This document shows, one piece after another, positions 6,673 through 12,962 of a stretch of DNA of 23,586 bases. The notes under the pieces are model-generated. The model was given only the letters and a program-made list of their open reading frames with translations. It searched no databases and had not been told where the DNA came from. Source of the stretch: a virus; IMG/VR virus record IMGVR_UViG_3300020177_001040, positions 1 through 23,586 of that record, one strand, 5' to 3'. Within the stretch, counting starts at the first letter, position 1. The number at the start of each line of letters is the position of its first letter. Position numbers and translations under genes: made by a program.

Positions 6673-7782
6673 TTAGTTCTCCATAGCCTTAACAACATAC
6701 TTGCCAAACCGGTCAAAAAACTCCTTAAAGTTCGCCAGCTTGTCCGGCTGGAAGGGCAGGTTGTAGTTGGTGATAGCCGTACGAGCACCCATAACAGTCA
6801 TCTCCGTGGGGAAGAAGTCCATCATGAACCGGAAGAAGTTGTCAGCCATCTCGTGCCACCGCTTGGCGTCCTTCTTACCAAAGTCGTCGTAGGCATTCTT
6901 GAGCTCGTAACACATGCCAATAGTCAGGGCATACTGGGCGCTGATCTCCTTAATCTTGAGCTCCTTAACCTTGCCAGCAAGGATATCCGCAGGATGCGGC
7001 ATGTCCTTGGCAACCTTACGGTGCGCCATAAACTTAATCGCAACACCCTCACCCACGCAACCGCTGACTAGGTCAGTGAGCTCGCTGTCAGAGATTGCGT
7101 CGTCCTCCAGGAAGCGGCTAACATAGGTCCAGCTACGCGGCGTAGCAAACGAGCGGCCGCTAGAGCGAGGATCAAAGTCCATGAGATCCTGCTTGGCGAA
7201 GCTGATATAACCCACCACATCTTCATTGATCTGGTTGTTAACAGCCCAGTTCAGCCAGCTCTCATAGTCCGGACGGACCTCAAGGTGGACGAAACGGTTG
7301 GCCAGCGGAGTGGGCATACGGTAGGTAACACCCTTGTCGCTCTCACGGTTACCAGCAGCAACGATAACCACGTTATCGGGAAGCTTGTAGGTGCCGATGC
7401 GACGGTTGAGAATCAGCTGGTAGGCAGCGGCCTGCACAGCCGGCGCGGCTGAGTTCATTTCATCCAGGAACAGGATGACAGTATCATACTCAGCAGCCAT
7501 CTCCTCGCTGGGCAGATCCACAGGGGGAGCCCAGAGCATGTTATCCTGACTCTTGCTAAGGAACGGCATGCCACGCAGGTCCGTAGGCTCCATAAGAGCA
7601 ACACGGATATCTACCAGGGCAGTATTACCCAAGGTGCCCTTGTCAGCAATGCCAGCCATAAGCTCGCTCTTGCCTACACCCGGAGGCCCCCAGAGGAAAA
7701 CCGGAAGCTTATTGCGGAAAGCACGAACGATACGATTCTCGGCTTCTGCAAGAGTAACAGTACGGGCATCAATGTCTGCCAT
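6673..7782 (-). CDS. MoxR-family AAA+ ATPase
   Basis: 369 residues, ATG at 7782 after AAGGAG. Walker A is GPPGVGKS (32-39), Walker B is a hydrophobic strand ending Leu-Asp-Glu-Met-Asn (106-110), sensor 1 is Asn145 in Ala-Ala-Gly-Asn-Arg, and the arginine finger is Arg163 in Ala-Asn-Arg-Phe. This layout, with a helical C-terminal lid, is that of MoxR/CbbQ/NorQ ATPases, chaperone-like remodelers that work with a VWA-domain partner. The partner is present at 9012 on the opposite strand. The gene is clearly richer in G+C than the flanking regions. It is driven by the promoter at 7838-7811, which contains a dyad in its spacer. The target of the module in phage infection is unknown. Confidence 0.9.
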   Translation of the reverse strand: MADIDARTVTLAEAENRIVRAFRNKLPVFLWGPPGVGKSELMAGIADKGTLGNTALVDIRVALMEPTDLRGMPFLSKSQDNMLWAPPVDLPSEEMAAEYDTVILFLDEMNSAAPAVQAAAYQLILNRRIGTYKLPDNVVIVAAGNRESDKGVTYRMPTPLANRFVHLEVRPDYESWLNWAVNNQINEDVVGYISFAKQDLMDFDPRSSGRSFATPRSWTYVSRFLEDDAISDSELTDLVSGCVGEGVAIKFMAHRKVAKDMPHPADILAGKVKELKIKEISAQYALTIGMCYELKNAYDDFGKKDAKRWHEMADNFFRFMMDFFPTEMTVMGARTAITNYNLPFQPDKLANFKEFFDRFGKYVVKAMEN

Positions 7783-7810
7783 TTCTTTCTCCTTGTTTAA
7801 CTAATATCTA

Positions 7811-7838
7811 AACATAGCACATCTGTGCTATGTGTCAA
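7811..7838 (-). promoter_or_regulatory. Promoter with operator-like dyad for the MoxR operon
   Basis: Minus strand: TTGACA (7838-7833), 16-nt spacer, TATGTT (7816-7811). The spacer and its edges form a perfect inverted repeat: CATAGCAC (7813-7820) and GTGCTATG (7825-7832) on the plus strand, 4 nt apart. The -35 begins 4 nt beyond the stop of the upstream gene. The shared GGTTGAC...GTGC-TAT layout with its neighbours makes it one of a promoter family. Confidence 0.7.
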
Positions 7839-7841
7839 CCT

Positions 7842-8183
7842 TTACGAGCCAGTGGTAAGCCGGAAGCTACCATCCTCAACGAGATTAAAGCCTTCGACAA
7901 ACACATGCCAATCACCAACTTCACGTCTGGCCTGCTGGAAAACGGACTCAGCCGCTGCCCAAAAACCCTCTACAGTGTTCGTAGCAGTGAACGAGCTAAA
8001 CTCATATTCCTGCAGGTTCTCGTCAAAAGCACGATAAGTTACACGATACATATCACGCTCTTCGTTAACAACACGGTCGTTGAGATCAACAATCTCTTCG
8101 CCAAACATGCTCCAACGAGTCTCAAAACCCTGCTCGTTGCGCTTGTTGTCCAAATCTTCGATAACTTTGTACATCTTGTCCAT
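7842..8183 (-). CDS. Small hypothetical protein
   Basis: 113 residues from ATG at 8183. The frame opens at 8198, but that codon is part of the sequence ATGAGGAGCAAG, in which AGGAG is the ribosome site for 8183 (7-nt spacer). The N-terminus is charged and helical; the middle (about 45-75) is a Tyr/Phe-rich beta segment 'YRVTYRAFDENLQEYEFSSF'; a helix with Glu, Trp and Ala follows. No family is recognised. It has its own promoter (8239-8212) and shares a near-identical leader with the next two small genes, suggesting coordinated expression. Confidence 0.75.
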   Translation of the reverse strand: MDKMYKVIEDLDNKRNEQGFETRWSMFGEEIVDLNDRVVNEERDMYRVTYRAFDENLQEYEFSSFTATNTVEGFWAAAESVFQQARREVGDWHVFVEGFNLVEDGSFRLTTGS

Positions 8184-8211
8184 GTGCTTGCTCCTCATTT
8201 CCTATATATAC

Positions 8212-8239
8212 ATATTAGCACGTATAAGGGTTTCGTCAA
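8212..8239 (-). promoter_or_regulatory. Sigma70-type promoter (16-nt spacer family)
   Basis: Minus strand: TTGACG (8239-8234), 16-nt spacer ending CGTGC, TAATAT (8217-8212), then a 28-nt gap to the ATG at 8183 containing ATGAGGAGCAAG. It has the same GGTTGAC, spacing and pre-minus-10 GTGC as the promoters at 7838, 8531 and 8612, but its spacer is not a full inverted repeat. Confidence 0.7.
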
Positions 8240-8244
8240 CCGTT

Positions 8245-8472
8245 TTAGGCTATTTTTTCACCTAAATCTATACGCCAATCAAAGCAAGATTCCATCATCC
8301 GAACAGTGTTTTCCCAGGTATCAGGAAACTGTGAAACCAGCATGCCGTTAGGGTCGCGACCCATGAATCCATCGCCAATCTTGGTGATTGTTACATCACC
8401 GCTCGAACAGTTGATCGACTCCCACGTTTCTGTGGTACGCCAATCCGATTTCTTCCATTCGCTTATAAACAT
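8245..8472 (-). CDS. Small hypothetical protein
   Basis: 75 residues from ATG at 8472. In-frame codons reach 8505, but AGGAGCAAG lies just upstream of 8472, so the longer reading covers the leader and the promoter's -10 box. The protein is Trp-rich with 'GDGFMGRDPNGMLV' in the middle, probably a beta-hairpin, and two cysteines. It has no recognisable family, signal peptide or membrane segment. It lies between its own promoter and that of the next gene, so each of these small genes is a separate transcription unit. Confidence 0.7.
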   Translation of the reverse strand: MFISEWKKSDWRTTETWESINCSSGDVTITKIGDGFMGRDPNGMLVSQFPDTWENTVRMMESCFDWRIDLGEKIA

Positions 8473-8503
8473 ATGCTTGCTCCTCATTTCCAACTTATGC
8501 TTC

Positions 8504-8531
8504 ATAATAGCACGGGTAACCAGATAGTCAA
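8504..8531 (-). promoter_or_regulatory. Sigma70-type promoter (16-nt spacer family)
   Basis: Minus strand: TTGACT (8531-8526), 16-nt spacer ending CCGTGC, TATTAT (8509-8504), then a leader with GGAAATGAGGAGCAAG before the ATG at 8472. The 11 nt CCGTGCTATTA are identical to the plus-strand promoter at 8612-8639. Confidence 0.75.
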
Positions 8532-8544
8532 CCGTTTCTAACCT

Positions 8545-8566
8545 AAAAAAATCGCAGTTTTCTGCG
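8545..8566 (-). terminator. Intrinsic terminator hairpin, minus strand
   Basis: On the minus strand, CGCAG-AAAA-CTGCG (8566-8553) is followed by A and seven T residues (8551-8545). The stem is only 5 bp but the U-tract is strong. No minus-strand gene feeds it from the right for more than 1.6 kb, so it would stop antisense read-through just before the promoter at 8531. It is nearly identical to the hairpin at 8587. Confidence 0.6.
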
Positions 8567-8586
8567 GTTTAAAAAAATAATAGAAT

Positions 8587-8609
8587 CGTAGTTTTCTGCG
8601 GGTTTTTTT
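8587..8609 (+). terminator. Intrinsic terminator hairpin, plus strand
   Basis: CGTAG-TTTT-CTGCG (8587-8600, one G-U pair) is followed by GG and seven T residues (8603-8609). It ends 2 nt before the -35 box at 8612, so it would stop plus-strand transcripts arriving from the left before the promoter. It shares about 20 nt of sequence with the hairpin at 8545. Confidence 0.6.
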
Positions 8610-8611
8610 GG

Positions 8612-8639
8612 TTGACGATAATAGCATCCGTGCTATTAT
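8612..8639 (+). promoter_or_regulatory. Promoter with perfect operator-like dyad
   Basis: TTGACG (8612-8617), 16-nt spacer, TATTAT (8634-8639). The spacer plus -10 box is a perfect inverted repeat: ATAATAGCA (8618-8626) and TGCTATTAT (8631-8639), 4 nt apart. A dimeric repressor bound here would cover the -10 and spacer. A leader with GAGGAGCAAGAG follows to the ATG at 8670. Confidence 0.75.
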
Positions 8640-8669
8640 ACATTATAAGTTGAAATTGAGGAGCAAGAG

Positions 8670-8960
8670 ATGATCCACGTAGTAGACAGTGTCGTAGCAG
8701 ATATTCAGCAGATGACAGACCGCCAGCTGGACGATGTCGTCCATGCTATTAAGATGCGTCGTCAGCAGCTCACTAAGCAGAACATTCGCAAGCTGATGGT
8801 TGGTGATATTGTCAGCTTTGAGTCCACCCGCACTGGCTCAACTGTAACGGGCAAGGTCCGCAAGGTTGGTCGCAAGTGGGTGAATGTGTTCGAAGGCAAT
8901 ACCAACACTGTTTGGAAGGTTCCTGCTAACATGCTTACCCCTCTGCAAATTGGGGGGTAA
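8670..8960 (+). CDS. Small SH3/KOW-like phage protein
   Basis: 96 residues, ATG at 8670 after AGGAGCAAGAG. Residues 1-40 form a charged helix with Met-Arg-Arg-Gln-Gln. Residues 43-90 form a small beta-barrel pattern: 'VGDIVSFES', a Gly-Ser-Thr turn, 'VTGKVRKVGRKWVNVFEG', then 'TVWKVPANML'. This order (GD-x-V-x-F, G-x-V-x-K-x-x-x-K, W-x-V) is common in small phage proteins with SH3 or KOW-like folds, which often bind nucleic acid; that role is inferred. It is the first gene of the plus-strand pair leading to the VWA gene, but the VWA gene has its own promoter. Confidence 0.75.
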   Translation: MIHVVDSVVADIQQMTDRQLDDVVHAIKMRRQQLTKQNIRKLMVGDIVSFESTRTGSTVTGKVRKVGRKWVNVFEGNTNTVWKVPANMLTPLQIGG

Positions 8961-8964
8961 GCGG

Positions 8965-8992
8965 TTGACAGCCGCTGTCCTTATGTTAATAT
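8965..8992 (+). promoter_or_regulatory. Sigma70-type promoter for the VWA gene
   Basis: TTGACA (8965-8970), 16-nt spacer, TAATAT (8987-8992); AGGAG follows before the ATG at 9012. The -35 box sits in the loop of an inverted repeat, AGCGG (8960-8964) and CCGCT (8972-8976). This promoter lacks the GTGC seen before the other -10 boxes of the family (it has ATGT), so regulation may differ. Confidence 0.7.
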
Positions 8993-9011
8993 ATACATAT
9001 AGGAGATACAT

Positions 9012-10304
9012 ATGACCACGACTACAGCAAACAAGAAGCACGTAAACCTCCCTGTGGGGTTCGAGACAGTTCGTCAGGAAGATCTAGATGCTCGCGAGAA
9101 GCTCACTACTGCTCGCGTTAGCCTGCTTCTCAAGGCAGCATGGTTTGGTAATATGGCAACTCGGTTGCCGCTTGTGAATGCAGATCAGTGGTTGCCCACA
9201 GCAGCTACTGACGGTCGCCACTTCTATTATAATAGCAAGTTCATCAACATGCTCAAGAGCAAGGAAGTAGAGTTCCTGTTTGGGCATGAGGTACTTCACA
9301 ATGTCTACGAGCATCTGGGCCGTAGCAAGCTCAACAAACATGACGCTCAGATTGCGAACATTGCTGCTGACTTTGCTGTAAACGGAGATCTGGTGCAGAG
9401 CCGCATTGGTGAGCTTATTACTACAGTGCCTGCTCTACATGACCGTAAGTACTACAATATGAGCATGGAGGAGATTTACGACGATCTCTATGACAACGCT
9501 GAAAAGATTGATCTAGAGCAGTATATTGATATGCTGCTGGACGAGCATCTTGAAGGCGATGATGGCGAGGGCGGTTCTGGCGGCATTAGTGAGGACGAGA
9601 ACGGTAACCTCAAGAGCTCGGGTAAGCCCACTTATTCTGACGAAGAGCGCAAGAAGATCCGTGATGAGATTAAGGAAGCATTAATCAACAGTGCCAAGCA
9701 GGCTGGTGGCGCTGGTAACCTTCCTGCAGGTGTTGCTCGCATTGTTAAGGATCTTACTGAGCCCAAGATGGACTGGCGCAGCATGCTTGCGATGAGCATT
9801 GAAAGCTCAATCAAAAGCGACTACAGTTTTATGCGCCGTAGCCGTAAGAGCTGGGGCAGTGACTTCCTGCTGCCCGGCATGGTTCCTGAGACTACCATTG
9901 ATATTGCGGTTGCTGTGGATATGAGCGGCAGCATCAGCAACGAACAGGCCCGTGATTTCTTTAGCGAGATTAAGGCCATCATGGATATGTACACAGACTT
10001 CAAGATCAAGCTCTGGTGCTTCGATACCGAAGTCTATAACTACGCTGAGTTTGACGCTACCAACATCGACGACATCATGACATATGAGCCCCAGGGCGGT
10101 GGCGGTACGATGTTTGAATGTAACTGGAAATTTATGAAGGACAACGACATCCAGCCTAACCGGTTTGTGATGTTTACTGATGGTTATCCCTGTGGTACCT
10201 GGGGTGACGAATTCTACTGCGATACTGTGTTTATTATCCATGGTCCGGATAACATCAAGCCAGCATTTGGTAACTGGGCTTATTACGACAAAAAGGTTAA
10301 CTAA
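9012..10304 (+). CDS. Metallopeptidase-like/VWA-domain protein, partner of MoxR
   Basis: 430 residues, ATG at 9012 with AGGAG upstream. The N-terminal domain (about 30-160) carries His92-Glu93-x-x-His96 followed by Glu100, a zinc-peptidase HExxH signature. A Gly/Asp/Glu-rich linker runs about 180-215. The C-terminal domain (about 295-425) is VWA-like with an intact MIDAS: Asp303-x-Ser305-x-Ser307, Thr366 after a Gly run, and Asp390 in Phe-Thr-Asp-Gly. This is the arrangement of the 'putative metallopeptidase plus VWA-like' family that pairs with MoxR ATPases in bacteria. The ATPase is encoded divergently at 7782. Both are more GC-rich than flanking genes. Whether the HExxH is active cannot be told. 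It overlaps the convergent gene by 8 nt. Confidence 0.85.
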   Translation: MTTTTANKKHVNLPVGFETVRQEDLDAREKLTTARVSLLLKAAWFGNMATRLPLVNADQWLPTAATDGRHFYYNSKFINMLKSKEVEFLFGHEVLHNVYEHLGRSKLNKHDAQIANIAADFAVNGDLVQSRIGELITTVPALHDRKYYNMSMEEIYDDLYDNAEKIDLEQYIDMLLDEHLEGDDGEGGSGGISEDENGNLKSSGKPTYSDEERKKIRDEIKEALINSAKQAGGAGNLPAGVARIVKDLTEPKMDWRSMLAMSIESSIKSDYSFMRRSRKSWGSDFLLPGMVPETTIDIAVAVDMSGSISNEQARDFFSEIKAIMDMYTDFKIKLWCFDTEVYNYAEFDATNIDDIMTYEPQGGGGTMFECNWKFMKDNDIQPNRFVMFTDGYPCGTWGDEFYCDTVFIIHGPDNIKPAFGNWAYYDKKVN

Positions 10305-10611
10305 TAGGCTGAAGGGTATACAGCATCAGGAAACTAGCAGCATCAGATTCAGTTTTAAATCTGATGTCTGCACCTGCGTCACTCCATCTTATATTCCATA
10401 AACCATCCTGCGGCCCATAACTTTCGTGTAGTAGGCCCAGGATGGTTTCCTTTTGTTCTTCTACACTGTCAATTATTTCTACGTTACGATATCCCCAGTA
10501 ATCATAATCATAAGGCCTATGACGAGTTTCAGGGAAATCTACACTTATTAGATGTAACCACTGACAGTTTTCTAGGTGCTTATTGTGTCTAAGACGATAT
10601 TTTGTTGGCAT
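10297..10611 (-). CDS. Small hypothetical protein
   Basis: 104 residues, ATG at 10611 with AAAGG 7 nt upstream, overlapping the previous gene by 23 nt. It is rich in Tyr, Trp and His near the middle ('YDYDYWGY') and in acidic residues after it. No family is recognised. It is the last gene of the small-gene operon and runs 8 nt into the convergent VWA gene. Confidence 0.7.
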   Translation of the reverse strand: MPTKYRLRHNKHLENCQWLHLISVDFPETRHRPYDYDYWGYRNVEIIDSVEEQKETILGLLHESYGPQDGLWNIRWSDAGADIRFKTESDAASFLMLYTLQPIS

Positions 10612-10957
10612 TTAAGAACCTTTCAAAATCCTGGTTATGTAGTACCAGCCAGAAATAGGTTTGTTCACTAAACAGGATAACTTTGGGCCACCGGCCGCGC
10701 TGCACATAGTAGGGGCAGTTCATAAAACGATCCAAGTCTAAAAGGAACCTTTGGGTTATCTTTTGTTCACGGATGTCTATTTCCCAGCTTTCTAACTTAA
10801 TATCTTCTACTAGACAAAAATACCCATTTTCAGTTAGCCTTAACCCTCCAGTATCTCTAATATTAAGCCAAAAGAATGCAAGCTCGTCACCGGCGGGCAC
10901 AGTAGTAGTTTCAATGTTTTTTAGAAATGCTTGTGTGTATTCTTGTTTATTGGGCAT
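10589..10957 (-). CDS. Small hypothetical protein
   Basis: 122 residues if ATG at 10957 is used, overlapping the upstream gene by 11 nt; a GTG start at 10978 (129 residues) is possible, and neither has a strong ribosome site. The middle alternates hydrophobic and charged residues, suggesting a beta-rich fold ('GYFCLVEDIKLESWEIDI'). The C-terminal part has 'KVILFSEQTYFWLVLH'. No motif identifies it. It is part of a set of overlapping small genes (11243 to 10297). Confidence 0.65.
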   Translation of the reverse strand: MPNKQEYTQAFLKNIETTTVPAGDELAFFWLNIRDTGGLRLTENGYFCLVEDIKLESWEIDIREQKITQRFLLDLDRFMNCPYYVQRGRWPKVILFSEQTYFWLVLHNQDFERFLNANKISS

Positions 10958-11243
10958 CTGGGTAGATGATCTCACCACTGCTCAGTAATACTACCGTGAA
11001 GTCAGAGCAGTTGAAATTCTTATTAAGCTTTTTGGCAAGATTTATAGCATGGCCTGGATTGCTGAATGAGACCTTCTTATATTTAGGACCAGGATAGCTA
11101 ATAAGCATATTACTACTCTTTAGATTAATAGGTTGGTTTTTATAGAATACACTCCAGATTCCTTCGCTAGCAAGGACCTGATCAGACTTGTAAGTCTGCT
11201 TATCAACCTTTTCTAATAAAACTGTGGGCTTGGGTCTACTCAT
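10947..11243 (-). CDS. Conserved phage-type small protein
   Basis: 98 residues, ATG at 11243. A core at residues 27-75, 'EGIWSVFYKNQPINLK', then 'YPGPKYKKVSFSNPGHAINLA', followed by a 'DFTVVLL' strand, resembles a conserved hypothetical of marine T4-like phages as I remember it. The fold is probably alpha/beta; function is unknown. The region upstream (11254-11282) has TATAAT 17 nt after a poor -35 (TTTCCA), and GATAAATA at 11276-11269, one base off the T4 late box, so late expression is possible. Confidence 0.7.
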   Translation of the reverse strand: MSRPKPTVLLEKVDKQTYKSDQVLASEGIWSVFYKNQPINLKSSNMLISYPGPKYKKVSFSNPGHAINLAKKLNKNFNCSDFTVVLLSSGEIIYPDAQ

Positions 11244-11295
11244 GGATTTTCCAATTATAATACAATATTATTTATCTGGAAATATGAGTAGTTTA

Positions 11296-11511
11296 TTAAA
11301 AATTTGGACCTAAGATCTCTATCTCAGTAGCCTGACGTTCTCGCTCAGCTAATAACTCATCCTGTATCTGAGTTATGTATCCAATAAGCTTCTGGTATTC
11401 CATTGCAATGTGTTGTGCTTCAGTTTTATTAATTATCAGATTTTCTGATTTAATTAAAGCACATTTGCTTGCTAGTTTTTCAAGATTGCCGAAGTGTGGG
11501 ATTTTAGCCAT
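11296..11511 (-). CDS. Small coiled-coil phage protein
   Basis: 71 residues, ATG at 11511 overlapping the upstream stop by 8 nt (ATGGCTAA). It opens 'MAKIPHFGNLEKLA', then has 'EAQHIAMEYQKLIGYI', then a long charged helix of Glu, Arg and Gln. It resembles a small conserved protein of T4-like marine phages, by memory only. It may oligomerise through the helix. Function is unknown. Confidence 0.7.
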   Translation of the reverse strand: MAKIPHFGNLEKLASKCALIKSENLIINKTEAQHIAMEYQKLIGYITQIQDELLAERERQATEIEILGPNF

Positions 11512-11974
11512 TTGATAGGTTTCTAATAACTTCCTGCATCTCTAACTTTGTTTTGTATGGTCCCTTATGTTCGTTTCTACCCAAAGTAATAAGTTTAGGG
11601 CAATATGCAGGAACCCAGCCGTTCTCAAAATTGATTGCATAATATCCAGCGCAGTAGAAGCATTGGCTTTTTTCAGTCTTGGTATACAATGGTAGTTTAC
11701 GCTTTAGGTCAAAAATACCATTAAATGGTAATGTCTTGCATGGATACCCATGTACATCAAACTGCTTTTTGCCGGCAGGTTCAATCCTCACTAAATTATT
11801 TTGAAAGTCTATATCCAACTTAGTACTCAGCGATTTCAAATCCGGATAACGGAAGTTTTTACTATTTACTGTTAGCACATAGTCATTACTGTGGCGAAGG
11901 GTACCTACCTTTTCGCCATTGCGTTCGATAATCCAGAAGGTATTATCTACAATAGCTTTAGCTTGTAACTTCAT
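11504..11974 (-). CDS. Conserved T4-like-phage hypothetical protein
   Basis: 156 residues from ATG at 11974, favoured over ATG 11980 because AAAGG is 8 nt upstream of the former and only 2 nt from the latter. The C-terminal half carries a pattern I associate with marine T4-like phages: 'KLPLYTKTEKS', a Cys-Phe-Tyr-Cys pair, Gly-Tyr-Tyr-Ala-Ile, a Gly-Trp-Val strand, Tyr-Cys-Pro-Lys-Leu-Ile-Thr-Leu, then Gly-Pro-Tyr-Lys-Thr. The cysteines (Cys-x-x-Cys plus a later Cys) might bind a metal, but this is uncertain. It follows the exonuclease with a 17-nt overlap and may act in DNA metabolism. Confidence 0.75.
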   Translation of the reverse strand: MKLQAKAIVDNTFWIIERNGEKVGTLRHSNDYVLTVNSKNFRYPDLKSLSTKLDIDFQNNLVRIEPAGKKQFDVHGYPCKTLPFNGIFDLKRKLPLYTKTEKSQCFYCAGYYAINFENGWVPAYCPKLITLGRNEHKGPYKTKLEMQEVIRNLSNG

Positions 11975-12962
11975 ATTCATAGCCTTTGTTCAACCATTCT
12001 GCAAACTTTGTAGCGTCTTCAGCTAGCCTATTGAGTTCATACTTACCGCAGAACTTTAGGAACTTAGCACCAACCATACCCATGTGCTTGTCCGTAACCT
12101 GCGAACGGATTGTTTCGTCAACATACTCTTTGATCTCTGCAGGCTGTGCTGTGAGATCCACCAGTGTGCGATTGCGCTCGTAGTCGTCGAGAACACGATG
12201 CTCTTCACCGTTATGATCTACCCAACGCTGTAGCATCATGTTATTCCAGTTATAACCGCGATTGGCACGATCCTCATATGCTTCTAATAGTCCTACCTTA
12301 TTTTTACTGCCTTTGGTTCGGACACCTGGATAAGCACTGAATACATTGTCAGTAGGATCACCACGCATGCATTTTTCAAATAGCAGCCACTCTGGATCTG
12401 GAGCAATCTTTGCTTCCCCAGTTTTTTTATCCTTAACAGGCTTGCCATAATCGTCAAAGATACCCTCTAGGGTAATCATATGATTTTGAATACCGTTGTA
12501 TTGACGAACGTTATCACTAACTAGCTGAACAAAATCAGTATCACTGCTAACAATAACGTGGTTGTCGTTAGGGTGCATATTAATAAACCGTGCGATAATA
12601 TCGTCAGCCTCCGCAATTTCGCATCTAAGGACGCTGCAATTTGAACTATCTTTTAGGAATGTCGTAAGTTCATCATATGCCTCCCAGAACAGTTTATCTT
12701 CTTCCTGCTCTGCTTCTGTTAGTGCTGCTCTTGCATCTGACCTGTTGCGCTTATAAGGTGTGTAATAGTCCTTACGCCAGCTTCTGCCTTCCAGCGCAAA
12801 TATTACATGATCAGCCCCGGCGATTCTGTGTGCTTTGTTTACAGCATTAAGTGTTACATGAATTGCAAAGCCCAGTTTAGTCCATGAATCCATGCCACGA
12901 TGGGCAACGTGTCTTGCACGAAAGAATGTGTTAGCGGTATCAACTAGTAGATAAGTCGTCAT
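11958..12962 (-). CDS. 5'-3' exonuclease (T4 RNase H/flap nuclease family)
   Basis: 334 residues, about the size of T4 RNase H (305). It removes RNA primers and flaps during lagging-strand synthesis. Acidic metal-binding residues are all present: Asp8 in 'LLVDTANTFFRA', Glu118-Ala-Asp120-Asp121, Ser-Ser-Asp141-x-Asp143-Phe, and Gly-Asp202-Pro-Thr-Asp205-Asn. The 'YKRNR' segment (70-74) fits the basic DNA-contact region of the family. The ATG overlaps the upstream stop by 4 nt (ATGA) and has GAGG 5 nt before it. A consensus-perfect sigma70 promoter lies about 60 nt upstream inside the preceding gene, so it can be made independently of the long operon. This is one of the clearest phage-replication markers in the window. 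Confidence 0.9.
   Translation of the reverse strand: MTTYLLVDTANTFFRARHVAHRGMDSWTKLGFAIHVTLNAVNKAHRIAGADHVIFALEGRSWRKDYYTPYKRNRSDARAALTEAEQEEDKLFWEAYDELTTFLKDSSNCSVLRCEIAEADDIIARFINMHPNDNHVIVSSDTDFVQLVSDNVRQYNGIQNHMITLEGIFDDYGKPVKDKKTGEAKIAPDPEWLLFEKCMRGDPTDNVFSAYPGVRTKGSKNKVGLLEAYEDRANRGYNWNNMMLQRWVDHNGEEHRVLDDYERNRTLVDLTAQPAEIKEYVDETIRSQVTDKHMGMVGAKFLKFCGKYELNRLAEDATKFAEWLNKGYEYEVTS

Noticed and set aside
6613-7071. 152-codon plus-strand frame antisense to the MoxR gene
   Set aside because: The minus-strand frame carries all AAA+ motifs; the antisense frame has no ribosome site or family pattern and arises from GC-rich codon bias.
7830-8351. 173-codon plus-strand frame across 7842-8472
   Set aside because: It runs antisense through two genes with clear ribosome sites and across the promoter at 8239-8212; no start signal.
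9807-10241. 144-codon minus-strand frame inside the VWA gene
   Set aside because: It lies opposite the intact MIDAS domain and has no ribosome site or family match.
11254-11282. TTTCCA-N17-TATAAT as a promoter for the gene at 11243
   Set aside because: The -35 is poor and the transcript would start about 4 nt before the ATG, leaving no room for a ribosome site.
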